From Micromussa lordhowensis (taxonomy: Eukaryota; Cnidaria; Anthozoa; Scleractinia; Lobophylliidae), in NCBI GenBank assembly GCA_964020085.1, contig OZ026597.1, positions 19,810,021-19,874,020 on the forward strand: a stretch of 64,000 nt of DNA. Reading direction: 5' to 3'. The notes under the pieces are model-generated. The model worked only from the letters and a program-made list of their open reading frames with translations. It had not been told where the DNA came from and did no database searches. Of the stretch, positions 13,510 through 25,832 are shown in pieces. Position numbers and translations under genes: made by a program. How positions within the stretch are numbered: the stretch's first letter is position 1; every line of letters starts with the position of its first letter.

Positions 13510-14021
13510 TTTGAATTCGGTCTTAAGTCGGGTTTTGTTTTGACAAGCGTTTTGTCTCGATGTTATTAGATGATTTATTAGAAAAATAGAGGCGATCTAG
13601 GACAAAGGGAGCTGTGGCCAATCAGAGCGCGCATTTTTTCAAGACCCATTCTTCCGGCCGATTGCCTTGTTTCGGTTCATTTTAATCGCGAAATTGCCAA
13701 GATTACTGACTTGCGAAGGCGTTCAAGCGATGAGAGCCGTTGTTTATTAAGTACGTTCTTGACCTCAAGCGCTACACAAGTATACGAGAAGTGTTTGCCC
13801 GAATAGCTAAATCAACGCTACTTGAAAACCTGTTAATAAGACCGCGGGAGAGAAGGGGAGACCGCGACTTGTACTAATTCAAGTGAAAACTTCAAGCGAC
13901 TTCTTAGATTGACAGATACAAGCCATTAAGCAATCACACGAGTCCGTTCATCTCGGAGCTTTTCAGCGAGACACTTTTAAGCCGCCTACGACAAACGGGA
14001 AACAGAGAAAAAAAACACACG

Positions 14022-14098
14022 ATGAGAGCGCGCGTCTGGCTCCTCTCTTTTGTCTCTTTCGTCGTTCTTGCTGCGATAGACGGGCGCAAAAAACCCAG
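14022..14098 (+). CDS. Wnt16: Wnt exon 1: signal peptide
   Basis: It encodes MRARVWLLSFVSFVVLAA followed by a short basic stretch. A basic n-region, a hydrophobic core and small residues near 17-18 make a classical secretory signal. The ATG has A at -3 and is the first in-frame start before the hydrophobic core. The donor AG|GTGAGT leaves phase 2. Confidence 0.9.
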
Positions 14099-17000
14099 GT
14101 GAGTCAGATTATTGTTTAATAATTGTTCCGAAGTGTGAAAATTTCACCATGAAGCGAGAACTGCTTGGATGGTAATTGAGGCGCCGAGGAGAGATCGCTG
14201 AGTTGAAGCGAACTGCGATGTTTCATCTAGCGCGTGCAAGGTTATTAGGGGTCTTGTTTGTGCCAGGGTGGTCTCGATACGAACAGTTACAGTCTACACA
14301 CGGCACCCGGACTCACTTGTTTTCCTCTTCTCTCTGCAGGCAACCTCGCAACGAAGCTGCCTTGGGATTTTGTTCTTGGCTCAAGGATCATCAACTAAAG
14401 AAGTGTAAAGAGAAACCGTTGCTTGGCTTGACCGCTCGGGACGGTGTCGAACTGGGGCTAAAAGAGTGCAGGAGTCAATTTACTGATCGCCGATGGAACT
14501 GCTCCGGCGTTACGATCGCAGACATTTTTCGAAGAGAAAGAATGCTCAAGACGGGTAAGTTGCGCATAATCTAAACTTTTATTTCCTTTCCTTTAACATT
14601 CATCAATGTAGCGTTCCAACCTTGCTTCCGTCCCACGTCCTACCTACGATATTATTATCGTACATTTCCTGAACTGTCCTTATCTTTCACCGATATTTTG
14701 AGAACCGAGGGAAAAGAGAAGCTGGCCTTATAGCGTTGATTCGCTTCAGAGTAAGTTCTGATGTGGTGCTTACAGTGCGGATCGCGCCTCTGTTGCGATC
14801 TGTATACCAACTGGAAAGCATATGTGCCTTCATGAAGAACACATGAGGAAATATTTTGTTTCAGAAATCCGCTTAATTCCCACTTCAGAGGACCTTGGCA
14901 GGCCCTGTCTTTCAAGCAATCTGTCGGTCTGGAATAAGTTTAATAGGCGCTGGAAATGTTGCGTGGCATTTGCTGAGTTCAATCAAGCCCTAAGGCTGCT
15001 CACCGCCTAGTGCTAGATTGGTAATGTTTCTCAGTGCGGGCATTTTTTACCTGCAGGGTGCTCCTTTGAGAGTAGTTATTGGTTTTGTTCGTTTTTTGGA
15101 CATCTCAACACCCTCCTCTATTCGTCTGTGTTTCTAAACAGTTTCAAACAACCTATCAACAACAGTTTTCGACGACGAATGTCGTCTTGTTGCCACGCTG
15201 AAAGTTCTTGTCTCGCTAAACATTTCGGGCGGTTTTTTTTTTTTTTTTTTTTTCAGTTCAACTCCTTTTTTGCAGTCGCGACAACTTGTCCCTAACGAAT
15301 CGGCCGACACTTTTGTTACACATGTGAAACGAATCTACCAGGCTTAGGAAATGTATCGGAAATTTGCATCCAAGCAAACGCTGATCCAAAGTTCAAACAC
15401 ATTTTTAGAAAGCTAGTTCCTCCCCCATCCCTTTTAAGGCGAAAAGTCATCGGCAATATTTCGCGTTCCCAGGCACGAAATTATTCCTTTTATCTGTTAA
15501 TACGTAAGAAGGATTCAAGCAGCTATAGTGTTTGCATACCAAAGTACCATAAAAAAGCTAAACGCCGTATGAGGGAGATCATTCGTGGATTTGGCGGCCT
15601 TTGCTAGATAAATATGATCAAGACGTCTACAGTGTTTTCTTTGAAAACTATACCGGACTGTCCCTGAAGTCACCTCAAGAAAGCATATTCGCGATGACTT
15701 CCTATGCGAAAAACGGCTGTTTGTGTGATTATTGGCCAGCAGGCCTGCACCAGGCTCAATTAATACCTCTTCTCTTTGATCCACGTTATCTGGGGCCACA
15801 CAGACGTTGAAATATGTCCTCTTATGTGTACACAGCCTAGATAACTTAATGCTTCTCATGGAAAACTCTGACGTGAAGTGTCAATTTGTTTACGACGTGT
15901 GTTGTATCGCTAATCTCGCGGACCCGTATCAAACTCTCAGCCATAATGGCCGCTTTTCATTAGAGTAATTGAATATCAGCGTAACTCTAGCGAGCGGTTT
16001 TCTTTTGTTTTCCGGCCTTTTCAACAATCATCTAGGAAGGAGTCGAAGACATTTTCAAAACAAACACATTACAACTTTGCTGTTATTAAGGGTGTCCAAT
16101 ACACTCGATTTCACACGCGCCCGTCAACCGGCGCGCCTCGCTGTGATCTCGGGTAGGCTTTTAATTTCCGTTTCTTTTTTCAACGATCACTATGAAATTT
16201 CCTTGACCCGTGTAGCGCTCCACACAAGCGTGGGCCGGCTTATCGCAGGGAAGAAGCAGCGAGAGAATAGAAATCAACTGCACTTGCGTCAATGTTTTTG
16301 GTTTCCTGTGGAATTCACCACAACAAAAAAGTAATTGACATCACACGCATTAGTCTGACTGGCTTTTGCCTTTGTAAACATCGTAACACGGAACACTCTT
16401 TTCCTTTACATCATTGCTCGAAGAAATCAGGAGCCGAAATGTCTGTTGATTTATAGATTAAAGCATTGTCCAAGCAAAACCTTTCAACTTAAGTTTCGTT
16501 GCTTTTGGTCGGCTTGTTTGAATCACTCAACTTTAGGTGTCGCTAAACGCTCGCCGATGATCAACTTTTCCCTTCATGGGTAAAGCTCTCTCAATACTGG
16601 CAAAAAATAATCCCGAAAGAGATTTATTGCGTAAAGTTATCATTAATCTTTTAGCAAATAATTACAGTGCCTGCTCGCCATTATACTCCTGGATACCCTT
16701 AAGGCATTAATGTCTTTTCAGAACCTTTGTCTTGCGTGAAATTATCGCTTGCGAAAATTAGCCATCGTGAAATGGGAAATAGAAAAAGACAACACTTCGG
16801 GCGGTAATTATAAAGAATGAAGGTAATTGTGGGTTGTTCGGTCCATCGCAACTTCAAACAAGGTTTGGTAATTTTCTTTTAAATTGGCTTTTGAACAATA
16901 GCTTTGTCAGAATCAGACGTGTGCTCCTTTGCTTGGTGTTGTTCTAAAAGAGTAGCATTTGAATACCTTTGATTTTGCTATTTTAAAAGCGTGACGTGAG

Positions 17001-20000
17001 CTCTGGAAAAGAATACAATCCGAATGAACCTGACATTTTTTTGTACTTTAGTAAACACGCCAATTTGAAAGGTGTTTAAAGGTGCTGATAGAACTGTTTG
17101 TTCTAAAATCGAAAAATGTTTATTCTGTTTAAATTGGTACTAGCTTCTACTCTAGTTGTCCAACTCTTCTAGTCTCGAAGCTTCGTCTGCTTCTCTTCAA
17201 CTCTGTGATCGTCGCTTAATTTTTCCAAACAGTATCACCACATTGCCATGTAGCAAGGCGAAGAGAATAAAAAAAATCATCAACTGAAAAGTTCAAGGAC
17301 AGTTTATGTTTCAAAACAAGCCTATTTCCCCGCCCCTTTCTATGCAAACCCGGGATGCAAACTTGGTCGTTCTAAAAATGCCCCACTGCGAAGGATTGCT
17401 ACTTGAAAGCACTGTATGAAACGGGTAGAAGAACCAACAGTAAACTAAGTTCTCTCCTGTTAACAAAGGCACAGGAAAAGTGGACGGAAAATGATCTCAT
17501 CGCCTAAACATCGCGTTTTTGCTGAACTTATTAAAGCCCTCTGGATTTTTCATAGCGAGCCGCACGCTCTCAAGCGTAGCAATATTTTCCGTGGATTTAG
17601 CGTCATCATCTGCCCGCGGGCTATTCGGAAAGATCCTTTATGAAACTTTTTCCGTTTTAATATTCTTCCATTCTTTAATGGAATTTTCTGAAGGCGAGCT
17701 TCGGATTAAAGATTGTTCCATGGGCGATGTTATTGGCTGTTTCTTTTGTTGAACTGAAAAGACAGTCGGGGTTCTTTTGAGTGGCCTGGCATTTTGACGT
17801 CAATGCAGTTCAGTGGTAGCCGGTCGCACTTGGCGCAAAGCAACAGGAGAGCTTTTGCAAAGATTTGATCGGTAATGTAGATCAAATGTGACAGTTAAGA
17901 ATTCTTGAGAGCCGAGAATTCCAAATTAATTTCACTGCTCAGTGAATTCCTGCTTAATTCCTAATTAATTTCTTGCACGTTTTACTACTTAAGGCTAGCA
18001 CCAGCGAGTTTTCCGTAAAGCAGTTTTGCATTCCTTGCAGAACCTTTTTATACTAGCTTCTAAACTTAATACAGTTTGATTTTACTACTTAGTCGCCTTT
18101 TGTATAACATAACTGATTTACTAGCATAAAAAATGTGAACATTCTGCCTGAATACTTGGCTTTTCTTGTAACACTGACTGGCTTTGTAGACTTCATGTGT
18201 ACGTGATTGTAAACTGATCGGTCAGAATATAATACTCTTCTACATCGTATTCTCATATACAGTATATATTTCAGTTAACTGCCTCGTAATATCCATATTG
18301 GAGGCAAGATTCTAGAGTTTCAATGCCGTCAGAGAGAAGAACTGGCCGAAAATCTAATAGCTATGGTCTAGGCATCGGATTACAAAAAAACGGTACAGCT
18401 TTGAATTCAGCTCCAAAATAGTTAATTAGTTACTAAACGATTTAACATCTGTGAGGATAGGTACAGGTAAGGCCGTCTTTATACACAACAACATGGCTCT
18501 TTCGAGCGTGCACGTTCATTGCAAAAAACTCTCGCAGAGATAGAAAATTAGGAATTAAAATTTGGACGTTCGTTAGCTTAAGAACCAGAGAATCAAGGAA
18601 GCTCTTGCATTCTGCCTTGTATGTTCGTTTTCACGGTACATGCATTAGCCTTGCAAGTCTTGAGTTCACACATCCAAGGATGCCAAACGTAAGTGGAAAA
18701 TCACACGGGAGGCGGATGAAATCAAGTTTTATCGTCAAATACAGCGGACCATGCAAAACTCTTTAAAATGCAGTATGGTGCTAAGTGAATCATTGAACAT
18801 TAGCAAGGTGACCTCAAGTTGATCATAAATTTTCACGTATATGTAAACAGTTCTAAACTTAGAAACTGTTCAACTGTTGGGTATCTTGTCACGTTTCCCT
18901 TACTCAGTTCGTAAATTAGCTTAGCGAACGCACCGTATATTGCATCGCAAGGTTCGGAAACTAGACAAGTTGGATTCGGTGGAAAAAAAAATTGCGTGGA
19001 CATCTTTAAAATAACTTATGATGTTATGCAACTTTGGAGTGTAAATAAGAGCTTCTGAGGCGCCTTGAAGTCTTTTCTCGTCTCATTTCCCAGGACAAGT
19101 GCCAACTGCCACACAGCTTTTAGGAAGCAGGGGCAAACGATGACATAACGATAATATATCTCTTGGAGAAACCGGCGATATAAAGACTTGACGATGGAAA
19201 TACAAATCATTGCCTTCTTTGTCAAGCACATGCAAAGTGGCAACCTTGCTTTCTTGCGCACACTGAGAACGGAAATAAAGGGTTACTGCCAGGCTTTCAG
19301 TTCACTAGGATTTAACTTTCTCGTTTCTTTTTCTCATAATTTTAAGCAACGATTCCCCCTTTGCCGTCTAATATTTGTTGTCTTGCATAGCACCGTGTGT
19401 CATTTTCCTGCCCACTTCTGTAATTGTTCAAATGCAGTTGTCGTGAATGACGTGCCTGTTTGCGTAGTAACTGCAGTGACTAAACCAAGAGATAATAGAA
19501 TTTCACAAGATTTTCCGGCGAAGACCTTCATTTATTACTCGAATTCTAGTTTCTTGTCTTTCCACTCAATGTATTTTTTTTTTCTTACTTCTCGTTTTTT
19601 TTAGATACCAAAGAGAGTTCATACCTAAACGCTATTGCCGCTGCAGGGGTGGCCTACCAGATAACCAAGGGCTGCAGTCTAGGAAACTGGGATGTCTGTA
19701 GCTGTGCTACTCAGCCTCAAAAAAGGGGACAGAAAGCTGGCGAAGCGAGCTGGGAATGGGGCGGATGCTCCGAGGACTTTGGATTTGGCAGCAGATACTC
19801 TAAAGAGTTCATGGACCCGCAAAAAAATCCTGAGAAAAACTTATCAAAGTTTATCATACAGCACAACAATGAAGCTGGAAGAAAGGTATGCTCAGAATAT
19901 TTTTTTTTGGGGGGGGGGGGTGGACTGAAAGGAGCGGGAAGAGAGGGGTGGTAGGAAGGGACTGATCAGGTTTTGTATGGAACAGGATGTTTTCGTTTTT

Positions 20001-23000
20001 ATGATCTTTTAATTGCGCTTTATTTTTTTGTGGCGTTTAAAAGCACAACCGCATAGAAAAGCAACTGGTTTTGACTTACTTCACTTAATCCTCTTTGCCC
20101 CTTGTGAGGCATATAGGGCTTCCACCAAAGCCCTCCACCAGGCTGGCAATGTCATCATTTTCGTGTCGGCTAATAAACTACCAAATACTTGAGAACATGG
20201 TGCGGATTGCGGCGATTAAGAGTGAGGTTGAAAATTAAGCAGTTTGGAACTGGTGACGAGGTGTTAAAATGGCTTAGCAAACGCGCAAGGGGCAGGCAAG
20301 CAGATACAAACCGTCAGAAAGACCAAAGTAGTAATTAGTCTCTCTTTCGGGTTTAGCAGTTAAACACTCCTTTTTGGCGAAATAAGGGAGAAAGAACTAT
20401 CAAGAACAGTTATTTTACTTAAGTTAGTGTGTAGCCTTGACTGACACATCAGTAAGAAATGCCAAAGTGTCACATGTAGCATGCGAAGATGAAATGTCTA
20501 CCAAAGTGCGCATATGTATAAATTGTAGCAAACTGAAACGATGCCATGACATTTGGAAACCAAGGTGTTAAAGCTTCACTGTTGCGAGTATCCCACAATG
20601 GCGGATCTGACGGCATCTCAAGTGTTTCCTTATGAAGTGTGAAGCGCTGTGTTCGTTGCGCGTGTTATTTGGGCGTCGTCACTCATGTTTACAGACAGGA
20701 CATGTGTACTTTCCGTAGTTACGGCTTCCTTTCTTCCCCAACCAAGATTTTCCCCACGGTCCTCGCCCTACAAACCGCTGTTTAGAAATCTAATCTGTAG
20801 TAGATCGTTGGCTTTTCGGCACGGCAGTTTTTCTCCGTGTGTTGAAAAATGAATATAATTCCTTTGTACTTTCCGAAGCAGTTTTTCCTAACAGTTTTGC
20901 GGTTTGTCGCTTTTAACTTGTGGACACCAACGTGGGGCACGTATTTCAGTTGGATTTTCAATGTTCTCGTGTTTTTCTCATTCCTTAGGTTGAAAAATTG
21001 TAGCCTGATCAATGCTTATTGGATTCGATAAAGCTTAACTGATGTTTCACAGAAATTCTCTTGTGGAATTTAGGACCAGCTTTCATGGAAACGTGCTCGT
21101 TAAATCCACAAATATTGTCTGCTTCGTTATCTTATATTCTGTTTTCTGAGTAGAGCAATTAATGGTTTTTTAGATTTAAAATGCCAAACATGACGCAGCT
21201 TCCTGACAAACAAACTTGCACCGTAACCTCGTTAAACAAAGGCATCCTTTTTATACAGGTTGTTTGTAAAGTCGCGGATAAACACTTTCAATCTGTTTAG
21301 AGACGCGGCCATCTATTTTTGGCTGATCTTGAGAAAGCTTAAAACCGTGCGTGAATCGGGACGTGATTCAATAATAATGGAGGCTTAATTTTCAAGAGCA
21401 GTACTCGACATACAACAGGAAACCATTATAGGAAGTTCAGCTCATTAGCGTTGACGAAGAGAGAACTGCCTGGGTAATAAGTTCAAATTCCTTTAAAATT
21501 TGGTAAAAGTGCTGTTGAGGCTAGGACTTCCTAAGAGTCGCTTCAATTTCTACTTTAGTAGAATTTTCTGAGAGTTCGTGAAACGGCATTATTCTATAAC
21601 CGGGGAATTCAGTTCTAATGAATAAATGAATGAACTTTAAGTGTCAGAGTGTTTAGCTTGGTATTAGCTAGTTGTGGACACTAAAAGAACATTCCGAATA
21701 CAAAGGAATGCTAAAGAACTAACCCCTACAAAATCTCATTTTGTTTGTTATAGTATTTGATGCGATAATCTGAAGAATAATCTTCTCAAAACCCCTGCAA
21801 ATAAAAATACTAATTTCAAGTTTATTGTGCCTTTCCTCTTAACTCTGTCACCTCCTAAAAGCAAACCTTGCGTCGTGCGATGCGGCTCAAGCTGTGAGCC
21901 CGTGGGTGAATCTTATCTTATTACCTCTGAAAAGTCTCATTTTAGCATTTTTCCATATGTCATTTGACACTGCACTTTCTTGAACTAGGAAGTTCGAACA
22001 TCTGACCCATTGGCCCTGTTGCAATCGGTTTCGGACGTTTGTAGAGATGAGTGAAACGATACCACGAGTCAGCCGGTCAACCAACTCCATCCATGGCCCA
22101 AAAATTCAGTTTACCTACAAATACCACTCGATGAATAGCCTGAAATTTCGCCTCGTTTTCGCCTTTATTTCGCTTCTCTGAGGTTTTCCAAGTTTTCCCA
22201 CTTTATTGAAAAAAAATTCAGCGTGGCATTTAAATAAATATTTAAAACCAGTTACAGAAAATAATTTAAACGTATTAAAGATGCATTATTCTCCTTCATC
22301 ATGCATGTCATTTCATGTGCGTGAAAGTATGTCCGTAATTATGAAAGTTATAGCCTTCGTTTCCCATTAAAACTCTGCCTTTCCTCGTCCAAAAAACAAA
22401 AAAACCGCAATGTGGATTGCTTGAAATCACACGAGACAAGCCATCCCGCAATTTAATGGAAATCTAAATTTTTGAACATCAGTTATGTAAATCCCTCGAC
22501 ATGCGGTTGTTCGCAAACTTCCAAGCTATATTTAATGACTTTTGTATTATTTTCAGATGTCCGCTCCGTTGCGTGGGTCGTAAATTGCGAATTTTGTGGC
22601 TTCCGACTGACGAAAATCGAAACAAATTTGAACAAGAAGTGACGGTTTGACCTCTTGTCCCGTGCGTGACTGTCGCGCGCGCAAACTGACTCCCGCGCGG
22701 AAACTCCGCCAGCCTCGTGGGTTTCCTTGGTTTACCTCATAACCGCTTTCTGAACTTTGTTTTCGGTGTTTTGCGATAAAACGTGATGAAGATCCATTAC
22801 ACACCCTTCCTTTAAGAAGTTTATTCGAAAGGTGTAAGAATTATTGTTGATCCTCCTTTGCAAACGTAATGAAAATTCCTGCGGGTTTTGCTTGCATAAT
22901 AAATGACAAAAGAAATAATATTTATATCTCGAGGCTAGAGAGGAACATGATTTCTTGGTGATAAAGTATTCATTGTGATCCGGATATTTTGGTATTTATT

Positions 23001-25802
23001 TTAACAGCAGGGAGTTTTCTTCACGAGAGATTACGATGAGAGAGATCACGATGTTCACTGATACAAGAGCAAACTGTAGAAGGAACAGTCGCTTAATTTC
23101 CAGTAAACTAATCTCAAATTCAGGGTAGGAAAACTTCATTAAGGTAGTAGAATACCGACGAGATGCTCAAAATACCGACACGAAAGCTCAAAACAATATG
23201 GATGGCTCAAACTGGGCAGATTGAATGGAGTAATGAAATTCATGATTTATTTATGTACGAGCTAAACGAGGAAATTATGTATTCCTTTCTCCCTAAAAAG
23301 GAATATGTGAGGAATTTATTATTTCATGCATACCGTATTGTTCTCGCTCAATTTAGGAATGTTGTTTCAATTTAACAGCAAATTATCAAAATTGTCCTGA
23401 CATGAAAAAGTTGGACAATTAGTAAAGAGAACTTTCATATATATCGTTATGCAATAGACTGGCATCAGGTGTAGCGAGAGAGGATTTTCTGAACGTATAA
23501 GCTTAACAAATGAGCGTGAGGTTTCAACAACTATTTTCGATATTAAGGTTAAGTAGAAGATCATGGAAGTTTCGACAGAATTATCTCGGTATCAAAGCGA
23601 CAATAGTCAAGTTTCCTATCCCTAAATAGCCCTTAATCCTTGGAGGAGATTATTCAAAGAACATCTTGAAATAGCCGTAAATTATTCTTATCCATCTTGC
23701 AGTTCATCAAAGATAATCTTCTTTAGTCTTAAAAGCATTCCTTTACTTAATTAACGGATTAGAGGATTTTAAACTGTTATCCGGGATGGTTTTAAATCTA
23801 CTTTTCCTTCGAAACACCTGAGATTTTGATTTTTTTCCAGATATTTTCAGCTCCCAATCGTTAACACTTCATCAGGGAGTGATCCTCTGTTTCTTGTCCA
23901 AACTTCTCAGCCAACCAGCCCACCCCTCCCTAAAAGGTACGGCGTGCACCCCGGCCTTTTTCTAAGTGTGCGGCCCCCCAGTCAATCAGATCAAACGCAG
24001 CAATCGCACGTGCAGAAATGCGTCAAGTTGTTGTACAAAATGTCTTCCAGCAAGGGTCGGACGATACGGCTCACTGCACTATTCAACAGTGTCTTCATAG
24101 ACTAACATTCCAAAATGTGACTTGGCACCGACGCAATCGATTATCTATCACTTCAAGCCCGCCTTGTATGTTAAACGAACAAGCTTATCACATATTCCTT
24201 ATTTCATTGTTTGCTTTGGAATTAACCTCAGCGGGTGTCTTTGACAATGTGTGTGTTTTTGTCAAACGTTATTAGCATTAACATTTACAGCACTGTGTTC
24301 TGTATATCAGTAAATGTTTGGAACAAGTTGTCAAACTTTCGTTTAATCTCTTTGATTATTTTTTGTTGCGAATCGAGGAAATCCTCAAATCATACCTCGT
24401 CCAATTTGAACCAAATTTTCATTTTGCTAAATAGCTATGGGGCTGTATGTTTATTTTGTTAGTCGCCACCTTGCCCAGCCCCCTCAGGCTGTAATCCATG
24501 TTTTGACGAAGAGAATTCGAGTTTCAAAATTTAATTAAGATGAAATGACCTCTTGAAACAATTGCAGTAAATCGTAGTTTTACCCCCTGTGGAGAACGCC
24601 TCATCTATTCTCTGGAAGAGGCGATTTGAACCGGTTCAACGCCGACGATTTAATCATCGTTCTTGATTGTTTTACGCTTCTAGATTTGATATCAATTAGC
24701 TGTTGGTTTTATTTCTTTCGTCATCTGTGTGTATAACACTGTGTTGATTTGTGCAAAAAGGAAAGAAGGAGATGATTGTGTTTGAGATATTTTACCTTGT
24801 TTGATTTATTGTTTATTAGAATCAGTGATCGTGAAGTAAATGGTTTTAGCGCCGAAGGGTAACATTTTTCCATTAGCATTAAACGTGATTTAGATAAAGA
24901 TGTTTGTTTTGGGTTTGTTTTGTATCTTTCTCAATATGTAATATAATTAATCAAATGATAAGTCAAGCCTAGGGGCTAAGGCTTTTCACAACAGGCCAGT
25001 ACAATCATGCGAACAAATAAGCCCCTCGAGGGCTCTGGGAACGAAAATGTCCTTGTGCACGTAGAGCGCTTGTGCTGCGACAAACAGGAATGGGATTAGT
25101 TTCGTAGCCTGTGTATTTCCACCCCTCCTGTCCCCTCTCCCTTTTCCTGGAGGAAGACGGCCGACGAATGTCAACAGACTACTCTTTTCTAAGACTGCAT
25201 TGTTTCAGTGGTTTTTGTTTTTGTTTTTGGTTTTGGTTTTTGCACATGTCTGAACAGGATAAAGACTCTTGGACTTGTTTGATTATGTGCATGTTTTTAT
25301 TTCCTTGTTTCAGGCTATAAAAGACAATATGGACAAGAGTTGCAAATGTCACGGCGTTTCTGGTTCGTGTACTGTCCGAGTGTGTTGGAAAACCATGCCG
25401 AAGATGGCGAAAGTTGCCTCCGAACTACGACGAAAGTTCGATAGCGCACTGAAGGTTAAACTGAACAGAGGCAAAACCAAGCTCACGAGACTTTCTCGCG
25501 GACGACGAGGACGAAAGAGGAACACGAACAACCGGCGGCCTTCGCCTTCGAGTCTCGTCTACGCCGACAACTCACCGGACTTTTGCACAGCCGACGACAG
25601 GTATGGAATTCTGGGCACGGTCGGAAGAACGTGCAATAAGACATCGGACGGCACGGACGGCTGTCGCCAGCTGTGCTGCGGCCGAGGATATAACACTTCC
25701 AACAAAGTGGACGACGTCAAATGTAACTGTACTTTTATCTGGTGTTGTCACGTCAAGTGTGATTGGTGCAAAAAGGAGTGGATTGAACACACTTGCAAGT
25801 GA
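14022..25802 (+). CDS. Wnt16: Wnt ligand, Wnt16-like, complete four-exon gene
   Basis: This is a secreted lipid-modified ligand of Frizzled/LRP receptors. The coding exons 14022-14098, 14340-14554, 19605-19885 and 25314-25802 total 1062 nt and join in phase to give 353 aa. The protein has a signal peptide, exactly 24 cysteines as is typical of Wnts, the hairpin CKCHGVSGSC with the acylation serine at residue 207, and four N-glycosylation sequons (RRWNCSG, CNKTS, YNTSN, KCNCTF). Assignment to Wnt16 rests on CKEKP and ECRSQF in the N-domain, CWKTMPK after the hairpin, a very basic linker (about residues 243-266), and the C-terminal run GILGTVGRTCNKTSDGTDGC followed by FIWCCHVKC. Wnt4 shares several of these blocks (HNNEAGRKAI, GRTCNKTS) and is the alternative. 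Codons and splice sites are intact. The gene converges with CCDC171. Confidence 0.95.
14340..14554 (+). CDS. Wnt16: Wnt exon 2: start of the N-terminal domain
   Basis: It encodes about residues 27-97, with the first four conserved cysteines (GFCSW, KKCKEK, KECRSQF, RRWNCSG). The ECxxQFxxRRWNC block is diagnostic of Wnts and includes an N-glycosylation sequon. The acceptor follows a pyrimidine tract ending ctctgcag, and the donor is G|GTAAGT. Confidence 0.95.
14555..19604 (+). other. Wnt intron 2
   Basis: About 5.05 kb without recognisable exons or mobile elements. It contains a T run (15231-15254). Short matches to the TCF core CTTTGAT occur (for example near 15774 and 16968), but such 7-mers are expected by chance in 5 kb. 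Confidence 0.6.
19605..19885 (+). CDS. Wnt16: Wnt exon 3: N-terminal domain core
   Basis: It encodes about residues 98-191. It starts DTKESSYLNAIAAAGVAY, continues with CSLGNWDVCSC and WEWGGCSEDFGFG, and ends HNNEAGRK. The Ala-rich helix followed by CSxG and WxWGGCSD is the universal Wnt pattern, and HNNEAGRK is the standard end before the hairpin exon. A T8-G10 homopolymer tract lies about 14 bases past the donor. Confidence 0.96.
19886..25313 (+). other. Wnt intron 3
   Basis: About 5.4 kb. It starts with a G-rich tract at about 19907-19921. I found no exon, no inverted-repeat element and no transposon coding remains. Confidence 0.6.
25314..25802 (+). CDS. Wnt16: Wnt exon 4: palmitoleate hairpin, basic linker and C-terminal domain
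   Basis: It encodes residues 192-353. The hairpin CKCHGVSGSCTVRVCW contains Ser207, the residue lipidated by Porcupine in this family. A highly basic linker at about 243-266 (RLSRGRRGRKR) precedes YADNSPDFC. The C-terminal domain carries twelve of the 24 cysteines and ends HTCK, with TGA at 25800-25802. The basic linker contains RRGR, which meets a minimal proprotein-convertase pattern RxxR; whether it is cut is unknown. Vertebrate Wnt16 also has a basic segment at this place. Confidence 0.97.
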   Translation, partial: AIKDNMDKSCKCHGVSGSCTVRVCWKTMPKMAKVASELRRKFDSALKVKLNRGKTKLTRLSRGRRGRKRNTNNRRPSPSSLVYADNSPDFCTADDRYGILGTVGRTCNKTSDGTDGCRQLCCGRGYNTSNKVDDVKCNCTFIWCCHVKCDWCKKEWIEHTCK

Positions 25803-25826
25803 GGCTTAGTGACGTCACCAATCATG

Positions 25827-25832
25827 AATAAA
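25827..25832 (+). terminator. Candidate Wnt polyadenylation signal (proximal)
   Basis: AATAAA lies 25 bp after the stop codon. Two further AATAAA hexamers at 26941-26946 and 26955-26960 would give a 3' UTR of about 1.2 kb and are at least as likely to be used. Confidence 0.35.

Larger units (their letters stand above)
6843..14021. other. Intergenic region between CENP-H and Wnt
   Basis: About 7.2 kb separates the CENP-H stop from the Wnt start codon on the same strand. Apart from the candidate poly(A) signal at 7414 and a candidate TATA box near 13504, I see no exon, RNA gene or mobile element. Open frames here (for example 10333-10770 on + and 12895-13299 on -) have low-complexity composition and no recognisable domain. 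The proximal part probably holds the Wnt promoter and enhancers; this is inference. Confidence 0.6.

Noticed and set aside
14176..14339. Upstream extension of Wnt exon 2 as coding
   Set aside because: The open frame runs through the intron by chance. The pyrimidine tract and ctctgcag acceptor at 14339 join in phase to the signal-peptide exon.
15770..16975. TCF/LEF sites in Wnt intron 2 as evidence of autoregulation
   Set aside because: CTTTGAT 7-mers are present but no more than expected by chance in A/T-rich DNA of this length.
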